This document shows positions 1-5,308 of a stretch of DNA of 19,136 nucleotides, piece after piece. Source of the stretch: CAXMST01 sp032122625. Lineage in GTDB: Bacteria > Actinomycetota > Thermoleophilia > Solirubrobacterales > 70-9. Numbering within the stretch: position 1 is the stretch's first letter; every line of letters begins with the position of its first letter. The stretch is from NCBI GenBank assembly GCA_032122625.1, contig JAQBGG010000069.1:1-19136 (forward strand), given 5' to 3'. Made by a program: the position numbers and the translations under genes. Under the pieces are notes generated by a model. That model was given only the letters and a program-made list of their open reading frames with translations, did not search any database and had not been told where the DNA came from.

Positions 1-149
1 GGCTTGCTAACGGCCTAGCCCTCACCGCGGTCTCCGGCCTGATCGACCCGGGCGTCAACAACTTCAAGCTGGTCTGTAATGAGACGGGTGGCGACGTCTC
101 CTTCTCGACCACCTTCTCTGTGGTCGCCATCGGCGGCACCGCCGGCTAG
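1..149 (+). CDS. C-terminal end of an unidentified protein (5' part outside window)
   Basis: An open frame runs from the left edge (first full codon at 3) to a TAG at 147-149, giving 48 residues that end in SVVAIGGTAG. The fragment is rich in Val, Thr, Ser, Gly and Asn, with the alternating polar/hydrophobic pattern of beta strands, and contains one Cys (KLVCNETGG). This would suit the last strands of a secreted or surface beta-sandwich protein, but no signal peptide or domain can be seen because the N-terminus lies outside the window. I do not recognise the family. It converges on the FAD monooxygenase gene, and the stop codon sits in the loop of a strong hairpin. That the frame is coding is fairly likely from codon bias; function is unknown. 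Confidence 0.6.
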   Translation, partial: LANGLALTAVSGLIDPGVNNFKLVCNETGGDVSFSTTFSVVAIGGTAG

Positions 150-162
150 AACTTGCCGGCGG
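139..162. terminator. Hairpin between convergent genes, overlapping the stop codon
   Basis: CCGCCGGC (139-146) and GCCGGCGG (155-162) form a perfect 8-bp stem with an 8-nt loop that contains the TAG stop of the upstream gene. There is no clear T-run on either side, so this would be a GC-only terminator of the kind often proposed in high-GC actinobacteria. Its place between two convergent genes favours a bidirectional terminator. Inferred from structure and position only. Confidence 0.45.
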
Positions 163-180
163 CCCAGCGTTGTAACCCTG

Positions 181-1551
181 TCAGGCGGTGGCGTGGGCGA
201 GCCGGGCCCCGCCGGCCACCGGCCGGCAGCTCTCGAGCTCGACGCGTAGTTCCTTCATGTAGTCGTCGAAGTCGACCTGGATGGTGTGGCGCTTGGAGGC
301 GACGTAGCGGCGCTTCATCTTCTGCTGCTTGACGGAGATGTCGTGTTCCATGGCGCCGGCGGCGGGCAGGGTGTAGCCGCCGGTGATGTGCTCGGCGATC
401 AGCTCGGCCTGGCGCTCGGCGATCGGCATGATCGCCCCCAACGGCTGCACGAGGCCGAGGAAGTAGAGGTTCTCGACCTTGGGGCTGAAGATGTACTTGT
501 AGAGATCGATCCGGTTATCAGGCGCGCTGATGAAGTCCTCGTCGAAGAACGGGAAGGTGATCTTGTACCCCGTGCAGTAGACGACCAGGTCGGCGTGGAC
601 CTCGGTGCCGTCGACAAAGCGGACCGTGTCCTCGCCGAGGCTCTCGATGTTCGGCTTCGGCTTGATCGCGCCGTGGCAGAGGCGATCGAGGATCCGGCCC
701 GAGACCGTGGGGTGGGCGTGGCCGAGCTTGTGGTCGGGCTTCTTGAGGCCGTACTTGGAGGGATCGCCGTTTGCCATCTTCACCAGCAAGCCCATCAGCC
801 AGAAACGGATCGGGCCGGGCAGCCGCTCGGAGCCACCGATCTGATCGATCGGCTTGCCGAACAGGTACTTGGGGACGATGTGGGCGCCGCGGCGATGGGC
901 CAGGTAGGTGTTCTTGGCGTGGTAGCTGGCATCGACGGCGATGTCCATGCCGGAGTTGCCGACGCCGAGCACGACCACATCCTTGCCGGTGAGCTGTTTC
1001 TCGTCCTCGTAGGCGTGGGAGTGGATCTGCTCGCCGTTGAAATCCTCAGAGCCGGGGAAGGCGGGCTCGGGCATTCGCGGATCCCAGTGGTGGCCGTTGG
1101 CGACGATCACGTGCGAGTAGACGAGCTGCTCGCCGGTGCTGAGCCGCACGTCGAAGCGGCCGTCGTCACGCGGGCCGACACGGTCGACGCCGGTCTCGAA
1201 GCGGATCGAGTCGCGGAAGCCGTAGTGATCGACGAAGGAGTCGAAGTACTCGGCGATGTGGTCGTGCCGGGGGAAGTCGGGGTAGCGCTTCGGCATCGGG
1301 AAGTCGGGGAACTCCATCCGCTCCCGGGAGGTGTTGATGTGGAGGCTGCGGTAGGAGGCGCTGACGCCGTTGATGTTCTTGAACACCCAGTTGCCACCGA
1401 CGCGGTCGCCGAGCTCGTAGCAATCGAAGGGGATCCCGCGCTCCTGCAGGACCCGGGCGGCGGCAATCCCGCTGGAGCCGGCACCGATGATGCAGGTGCG
1501 CTGCTCGGTGGTCGCTGTCTCGGCGGTGGTAGCGGTCTCGATCGTGCTCAT
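181..1551 (-). CDS. Flavin-containing monooxygenase (FMO/Baeyer-Villiger type, FAD/NADPH)
   Basis: 456 residues, typical length for bacterial class B flavoprotein monooxygenases, which use FAD and NADPH to oxygenate a soft nucleophile or ketone. Visible motifs in order: FAD-binding GAGSSG at residues 23-28; the flavin-stacking region ELGDRVGGNW (46-55); the FMO fingerprint FNGEQIHSHAY (171-181, pattern FxGxxxHxxxY); and the NADPH-binding GVGNSG (196-201). The N-terminal 18 residues are a low-complexity Thr/Ala leader. The start is ATG at 1551, preceded on the minus strand by GGGGAGAG, a good Shine-Dalgarno. It lies 76 nt downstream of the SDR gene on the same strand, and a TAGGCT box and hairpin in that gap suggest its own promoter. 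The substrate cannot be read from sequence; FMO versus Baeyer-Villiger activity is undecided. Confidence 0.9.
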   Translation of the reverse strand: MSTIETATTAETATTEQRTCIIGAGSSGIAAARVLQERGIPFDCYELGDRVGGNWVFKNINGVSASYRSLHINTSRERMEFPDFPMPKRYPDFPRHDHIAEYFDSFVDHYGFRDSIRFETGVDRVGPRDDGRFDVRLSTGEQLVYSHVIVANGHHWDPRMPEPAFPGSEDFNGEQIHSHAYEDEKQLTGKDVVVLGVGNSGMDIAVDASYHAKNTYLAHRRGAHIVPKYLFGKPIDQIGGSERLPGPIRFWLMGLLVKMANGDPSKYGLKKPDHKLGHAHPTVSGRILDRLCHGAIKPKPNIESLGEDTVRFVDGTEVHADLVVYCTGYKITFPFFDEDFISAPDNRIDLYKYIFSPKVENLYFLGLVQPLGAIMPIAERQAELIAEHITGGYTLPAAGAMEHDISVKQQKMKRRYVASKRHTIQVDFDDYMKELRVELESCRPVAGGARLAHATA

Positions 1552-1594
1552 CTTCTCTCCCCAGCGACGACCGGCGTTGATCGTGGCCCGCTTC

Positions 1595-1618
1595 GGCTCC
1601 TGAGGAGCCCACAGCCTA
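1595..1618 (-). promoter_or_regulatory. -10-like box and hairpin between SDR and FMO genes
   Basis: On the minus strand a TAGGCT box (1613-1618) is followed by a 6-bp hairpin, GGCTCC-TCA-GGAGCC (1595-1609). The element lies just after the SDR stop codon and about 45 nt before the FMO start. It could be the FMO promoter with a structured 5' end, or a terminator for the SDR gene. No T-run follows the hairpin. Confidence 0.3.
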
Positions 1619-1627
1619 CAGCTGCCG

Positions 1628-2377
1628 TCAGGGCGCGCGAACCAGCCAGGCGCTCCAGCCGACCGTGCCGCGGTGGTCGGGGTCGGCGTCGGTCAGGGCG
1701 CCGCCGCGGAGGGCGCGACCGAGCTTCGGCGGCAGGGGGGCTCGCACGACGGGCGCCCGCACACCCCTGATCGCGCGCCAGCTGCGCGCCATCTGCCCGA
1801 GCTTCAGCACCTCGGGGCCGGCGACCGTCTGGCGCCCGCCCGTCGGCTTGCCCTCGGTCACGGCCGCGATCACCTCGGCGACCTGGATCGGGTCGACCGG
1901 TTGGATCCTGGCGGCGCCTCCGGGCAGCAGCCGATACCGGGAGGCCGCGGTGAAGAGGCCGTCGAGCAGGGTGTGAAACTGGGTCGCGCGGACGATCGAG
2001 TAGGGCACGCCCGAGGCCTCGACCTGCCCCTCCTGTTCGACCTTGACCCGGTAATAGGGCAGCGGCACCGCCTCGATGCCGACGATCGAGATGCAGACGT
2101 GGTGCTTGATCCCGGCCTCGGCCGCCGCATCGAGCAGCCGGCGGCCGCCCTCGATCAGGACCGCGCGGGCCGCCTTCTCGGCCGGGCCGCCGTTGCTCGC
2201 GTCGACCAGCGAATCGCAGCCCTCCAGCGCGCCCGCCAGCCCGGCACCGGTCTCGAGGTCGACGGGGTGCTGCTCGGAGTGGCGGCTGAGCGCTCGGACA
2301 CCATGGCCGCGCTTGATCAGCTCCGCGGCCACCGGCGCACCGATCGAGCCCGTCGCTCCTGCGATCGCGATCTGCAT
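1628..2377 (-). CDS. NmrA-like atypical SDR, NAD(P)-binding oxidoreductase or redox sensor
   Basis: 249 residues from ATG 2377, where the protein begins MQIAIAGATGSIG. This puts the NAD(P)-binding motif GATGSIG at residues 7-13, the usual place for NmrA-like atypical SDRs. A longer frame to 2467 would add 30 Arg/Pro-rich residues before the Rossmann strand and is unlikely. The middle has the family's typical features: a short diad-like DSLVDASNG stretch, then GIKHHVCISIVGIE (the sixth beta strand) and YYRVKVEQEGQVEASGVPYSIVRATQF, where YYRVK carries the Tyr-x-x-x-Lys-like pair. Members are NAD(P)H-dependent reductases of small substrates or quinones, or non-catalytic nucleotide sensors. It sits upstream of the FAD monooxygenase on the same strand, so a shared oxidative role is possible but not shown. 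No Shine-Dalgarno precedes the ATG; an AATACT box 7 nt upstream points to a leaderless mRNA. Confidence 0.82.
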   Translation of the reverse strand: MQIAIAGATGSIGAPVAAELIKRGHGVRALSRHSEQHPVDLETGAGLAGALEGCDSLVDASNGGPAEKAARAVLIEGGRRLLDAAAEAGIKHHVCISIVGIEAVPLPYYRVKVEQEGQVEASGVPYSIVRATQFHTLLDGLFTAASRYRLLPGGAARIQPVDPIQVAEVIAAVTEGKPTGGRQTVAGPEVLKLGQMARSWRAIRGVRAPVVRAPLPPKLGRALRGGALTDADPDHRGTVGWSAWLVRAP

Positions 2378-2384
2378 CGGCGCC

Positions 2385-2390
2385 AGTATT
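2385..2390 (-). promoter_or_regulatory. Probable -10 box for leaderless SDR transcript
   Basis: AATACT on the minus strand, 7 nt upstream of the ATG at 2377. It matches four of six bases of the TATAAT consensus, and no ribosome binding site is present, so transcription probably starts at or next to the start codon. Confidence 0.4.
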
Positions 2391-2497
2391 GCGCCTCGCA
2401 GGCGGACCCGGGCTGCAAAAACCACCGACCACGGGGGAAAAGCAGCCGGCCTCGGCCAGCGGCCCATGCCTGGGGCGGCGGCGGGGCCCGAACGACA

Positions 2498-2532
2498 AAC
2501 GGGGCCCCCACGTTTCCCGCGGGCGCCCCGTT
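2498..2532 (-). terminator. Hairpin terminator after the zinc-ribbon/HTH gene
   Basis: The arms AACGGGGCCCCC (2498-2509) and GGGCGCCCCGTT (2521-2532) pair over 11 of 12 positions around an 11-nt loop. On the minus strand the stem is followed by GTTTGTCGTT, a modest T-rich tract. It starts 35 nt past the stop codon of the upstream gene on the same strand and ends before the SDR start, the position expected for an intrinsic terminator separating the two. Confidence 0.55.
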
Positions 2533-2566
2533 GGCACTCAACTGTTCCGGCTCAGCGCCGCTTGCG

Positions 2567-2947
2567 TTAGACCGCGCGCTTGAGGCCGAGGCGCTTGCGG
2601 GCCTTGCTGACGGCCATCACCGAGCAGCGGGAGGCACGGGCGATGTCACCGTCGCGCCTGTCCGGGTCGCGGCGGATCTCGAACTCGACGACGGCCTGGC
2701 TGCGGATCTTGGCGCGGGCGGCGGGGGGGCCGTTCTCGCCCATCTCCGCGAGCGCGTCATCGACAGCGAGCTCGCGACGACATGCGAGGCAGTAAGCCTG
2801 ACCATTCTTGGTGATCCAGTTGGCCGGGACCTTCTCGCGCTTGCTGCGCGGGATCCAGGTGGTGGTCATCTCGCAGCGCGCACAGGTGCGCTCGGCGATC
2901 TCCTTGGACGTCTCGGTCGGCAAAAGCATCTCGGCAGTCGGCGGCAT
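2567..2947 (-). CDS. Small zinc-ribbon plus helix-turn-helix protein, putative DNA-binding regulator
   Basis: 126 residues from ATG 2947. Two CxxC pairs (Cys22/Cys25 in TCARCE and Cys53/Cys56 in YCLACR) have the spacing of a zinc ribbon. The C-terminus, about residues 98-123, reads RDGDIARASRCSVMAVSKAR, a classic helix-turn-helix shape (short helix, Ala/Ser turn, recognition helix), and ends very basic (RKRLGLKRAV). I infer a small transcription factor or DNA-associated protein; I do not recognise a named family. The frame is open to 3097, but ATG 2947 has AAGGAG 14 nt upstream (spacing longer than usual) and the extra N-terminal residues look like untranslated leader. An AT-rich TATCTA at 2976-2981 on the minus strand could be its -10 box. 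Neighbours: antiporter upstream, SDR and FMO downstream, all on the same strand, so it might regulate one of these. Confidence 0.72.
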   Translation of the reverse strand: MPPTAEMLLPTETSKEIAERTCARCEMTTTWIPRSKREKVPANWITKNGQAYCLACRRELAVDDALAEMGENGPPAARAKIRSQAVVEFEIRRDPDRRDGDIARASRCSVMAVSKARKRLGLKRAV

Positions 2948-3109
2948 ATTTGTGGTCGTCACTCCTTCGCAGGCGTAGATAGGGCGGATAAACTCAGCCG
3001 GAGGCGCGGGGCATGGGGCAGGTTGCGCCTCAACGGACAAAAAGATCGGCCGCCGCGTATTGGCGAACCGACACATAAAACTTACCAAGCGTGTCAAGGG
3101 GAAGCCGGA

Positions 3110-3131
3110 AACTACCCCAAATAGGGTAGTT
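3110..3131 (-). promoter_or_regulatory. Perfect 8-bp inverted repeat downstream of antiporter, upstream of HTH gene
   Basis: The arms AACTACCC (3110-3117) and GGGTAGTT (3124-3131) are exactly complementary, separated by CAAATA. It lies 45 nt past the antiporter stop and about 163 nt upstream of the HTH gene start, both on the minus strand. It could be the antiporter terminator (on the minus strand TTTCC follows, a weak T tract) or an operator. Its AT content is higher than that of the other hairpins here. The rest of 2948-3176 holds no gene I can support. A lone TTGACA at 3092-3097 on the minus strand has no well-spaced -10 partner. Confidence 0.4.
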
Positions 3132-3176
3132 CTTTGGCCACTAACCGCCTCTCGGGTGCCTGGGGCCTGGCTGGGG

Positions 3177-4358
3177 TCATGCCACGTAGGTCTTCTGCAT
3201 CGAAGCCCTGATCCGCAGCGCGATCATTGGCAGGACCGCGGTCGAGAGCACCGCAGCGCCGACCAGCGAGGCCGCCGTGCCGGAGCCCATCTCCCCCTTG
3301 TCGACGGCAATCGTCGTGATCGCGACGACAAGCGGCAACTCGGTGGCGCTGAAGACCGCCAACGCAACCCGCGACCTGCGGTTCAGGTCGCGCCGGTAGA
3401 GCAGCATCGCCGGCACACCGCGGACGATCAGGAAGCAGAGCACGAAGAGCGGCACCCCGACGAGCAACAGCGGGCTGTCGAAGAGGGCGGCGATGTCGAA
3501 CTCAATGCCGGTGAAGACGAAGAAGAAGGGGATCAGGAAGCCGTAGCCGACGGCGGCCAGCTTCGACTCCAGCACGTCGACCTCGCGCCCTCGCAGGGCG
3601 AGGCTGACAATCACCCCGGCGACGAAACCTCCGAGCAGAAGGTCGAGCCCGAGCTCCGTCGCCAGGGCGACCAGGGCGAAGACGATCACCACGGTCGCCC
3701 GGATCCCGAGCTGGCCGCTGGTCTCCAGCGAGCGCTCGATCAGATTCCAGCCGCGGCCGACCGAGCGCACCGCCAGCAGCGCCGCGATCACGGCCAGCAG
3801 GATGAACCCAATCAGGATCAGGGCGCTGGCGGCCGTCGTCTTCGTCGAGAAGAACAGGGTCACGATCAGGATCGGCCCGAACTCGCCGGCGGCCCCTGCC
3901 GCGAGCAGAAAGACGCCGAAACGGGTCCTCATCTCATCCGCGTCCTTGAGGATCGGGATCAGCGTTCCGATCGCCGTCGTCGCCATCGCCGCCCCGAGGA
4001 AGATCAGCCCGTCGTGGTCACCGGCCAGCACGAAGAGGGCGGCCAGCCCGTAGGCGATCAGCAGCGACATCGCCCAGCCGAGCCCGGCCAGCCGCAGTGG
4101 CCTGCCGCGGATCAGCTGGAACTCGATCTCATAGCCGGCGAAGAAGAACAGCATGCCGAGCCCGAGATTGGAGAAGAACTGGGTGAACTGATCCGGCTGA
4201 GCGAGGTCGAGCAGCTCTGGCCCGACGAGGATTCCAAGCAGGATCTCGAGCACGACCACAGGCACCGCCACGCGCCTCGGCGCCAGCCCGGAGAGCATCG
4301 CCGCGAGCGCCGAAACTATGACGATGACCAGAAAGCTGGTCGCGTCGACGTTGACCAT
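3177..4358 (-). CDS. Cation:proton antiporter, CPA2 (Kef/NapA-like) membrane domain only
   Basis: 393 residues with roughly 11-12 hydrophobic segments and no cytoplasmic nucleotide-binding (RCK/TrkA-N) domain, so it is the membrane half of a CPA2 antiporter exchanging Na+ or K+ for H+ across the inner membrane. Family-like stretches: the first helices with LEILLGILVGPELL (gating and family signature), FFFAGYEIEF (third helix), and GAAMATTAIGTLIPIL (the unwound helix region near the ion site, usually xSSTAV). Where many CPA2 members carry an acidic pair (ND or DD), this protein reads AAGAAGEFGPI, with a single Glu; I infer this from position, not an alignment. The start is ATG 4358 with a TAGGCT box 8 nt upstream and no Shine-Dalgarno, so probably leaderless. 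It is divergent from the crotonase gene, with a 20-bp palindrome between them. The ion cannot be assigned. Confidence 0.85.
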   Translation of the reverse strand: MVNVDATSFLVIVIVSALAAMLSGLAPRRVAVPVVVLEILLGILVGPELLDLAQPDQFTQFFSNLGLGMLFFFAGYEIEFQLIRGRPLRLAGLGWAMSLLIAYGLAALFVLAGDHDGLIFLGAAMATTAIGTLIPILKDADEMRTRFGVFLLAAGAAGEFGPILIVTLFFSTKTTAASALILIGFILLAVIAALLAVRSVGRGWNLIERSLETSGQLGIRATVVIVFALVALATELGLDLLLGGFVAGVIVSLALRGREVDVLESKLAAVGYGFLIPFFFVFTGIEFDIAALFDSPLLLVGVPLFVLCFLIVRGVPAMLLYRRDLNRRSRVALAVFSATELPLVVAITTIAVDKGEMGSGTAASLVGAAVLSTAVLPMIALRIRASMQKTYVA

Positions 4359-4366
4359 CGTGCGGC

Positions 4367-4372
4367 AGCCTA
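4367..4372 (-). promoter_or_regulatory. Probable -10 box for leaderless antiporter transcript
   Basis: TAGGCT on the minus strand, 8 nt upstream of the antiporter ATG, with no ribosome binding site between. It fits the TANNNT pattern that recurs in front of several other genes in this window. Confidence 0.4.
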
Positions 4373-4387
4373 CCGGCGGCCCGAGAG

Positions 4388-4407
4388 GGCGGGACCGCGG
4401 TCCCGCC
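4388..4407. promoter_or_regulatory. 20-bp perfect palindrome in divergent promoter region
   Basis: GGCGGGACCGCGGTCCCGCC is identical to its own reverse complement over 20 bp. It lies 15 bp upstream of the antiporter's -10 box, so it covers that gene's expected -35 region, and ends 68 bp before the crotonase start. An operator for a homodimeric regulator is the likeliest reading. A cruciform or RNA hairpin is possible, though at this position it would be in the leader of neither leaderless gene. Confidence 0.5.
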
Positions 4408-4475
4408 GGCGGGCCCCCCTGTGAGACTGCGGATCAGATCACGGCCATGACCCCCAGAGAGGGCGGAGGAGCGAG

Positions 4476-5255
4476 ATGAGCGAGCAAGCAGGCGATCGAG
4501 TGGTGCTGACCGAGGAGCGCGACCGGGTGCTGTTGATCACGATCAACCGGCCCGAGGCGCGAAACGCGATCAACAAAGCGGCGGCCGAGGGAGTCGCCGC
4601 GGCGCTCGACCGGCTCGAGGCCGCCGATCATCTCTCGGTCGCGATCCTGACCGGCGCCGGGGGCAACTTCTCCGCCGGTCAGGACCTCAAGGCTCTGGTT
4701 AAGGGTGAGTTCGGCGTCGACCCCAAGCGAGGCTGGGGCGGGATCGTGCAGAAGCCGCCGGAGAAGCCGATCATCGCCGCGGTCGAGGGCTACGCGCTGG
4801 CCGGCGGCTGCGAGCTGGCGCTGGCCTGCGATCTGATCATCGCCGCCGAGGGCTCGATGTTCGGCGTCCCCGAGGTGAAGCGCAGCCTGGTCGCCGCGGC
4901 GGGCGCCCTGCTGCGCCTGCCGCGCCGCCTACCGCACGGGATCGCGATGGAGCTGGTCCTGACAGGAGATCCGATCGACTCCGCCCGGGCGCTCGAGCTG
5001 GGACTGGTCAACCGAGTGGTCCCCGACGGCACAGCCGTAGATGCGGCGATCGTTCTCGCCGAGCGGATCAGCGAGAACGCTCCGCTCGCCTTGCGGGCGT
5101 CGAAGCGGATCATCGAAGCCCAGTACAGCTGGCCCGAGGAGGAGTTCTGGGACCGCCAGGGGGAAATCTCCGGCTCGGTGTTTGCCTCCGAGGACGCCCG
5201 CGAGGGCGCCACCGCCTTCGCGGAGAAGCGCAAGCCCGTCTGGAAGGGACGCTGA
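4476..5255 (+). CDS. Enoyl-CoA hydratase/isomerase family protein (crotonase)
   Basis: 259 residues, standard crotonase length. These soluble hexameric enzymes bind acyl-CoA and commonly hydrate trans-2-enoyl-CoA in fatty-acid or aromatic-acid degradation. The oxyanion-hole region NFSAGQDLKAL (64-74) and second oxyanion segment GYALAGGCELALACD (105-119) are clear. Both catalytic glutamates of the hydratase type appear present: Glu113 in GGCEL and Glu133 in FGVPEV (matching Glu144 and Glu164 of rat mitochondrial hydratase). This favours true hydratase activity over isomerase-only relatives. The region after Glu133 (KRSLVAAAGALLRLP) lacks the usual PGxGGTQRL wording, so the substrate may differ. 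The start is ATG 4476 with strong GGAGGAG at 4465-4471. It stands alone on +, divergent from the antiporter and convergent with the MMPL gene (53-bp gap, no terminator seen). Confidence 0.9.
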   Translation: MSEQAGDRVVLTEERDRVLLITINRPEARNAINKAAAEGVAAALDRLEAADHLSVAILTGAGGNFSAGQDLKALVKGEFGVDPKRGWGGIVQKPPEKPIIAAVEGYALAGGCELALACDLIIAAEGSMFGVPEVKRSLVAAAGALLRLPRRLPHGIAMELVLTGDPIDSARALELGLVNRVVPDGTAVDAAIVLAERISENAPLALRASKRIIEAQYSWPEEEFWDRQGEISGSVFASEDAREGATAFAEKRKPVWKGR

Positions 5256-5308
5256 CGACCCTGCCGTTGAACCATCTCGCGCTGACTGCGCTGACGATCA
5301 GCTCGCCG

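Noticed and set aside
286..1770. Long + strand open frame of 494 codons
   Set aside because: Fully antisense to the FAD monooxygenase, which has clear motifs and a ribosome site; long antisense frames are expected in GC-rich DNA. The product is low-complexity Val/Asp/Gly-rich.
2948..3097. Extension of the zinc-ribbon/HTH protein by 50 codons
   Set aside because: Residues do not look like a domain, and AAGGAG upstream of ATG 2947 lies within it; the stretch is better read as promoter and leader.
3092..3097. TTGACA -35 box on the minus strand
   Set aside because: No acceptable -10 hexamer at 16-19 bp, and it is far from the HTH start.
3060..4424. Long + strand frame rich in Gln, Glu, Arg and His
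   Set aside because: Antisense shadow of the antiporter's hydrophobic codons; no domain and no start signal.
5256..5308. Terminator between crotonase and MMPL genes
   Set aside because: Only a short direct repeat (GCGCTGAC) is visible; no stem-loop found.
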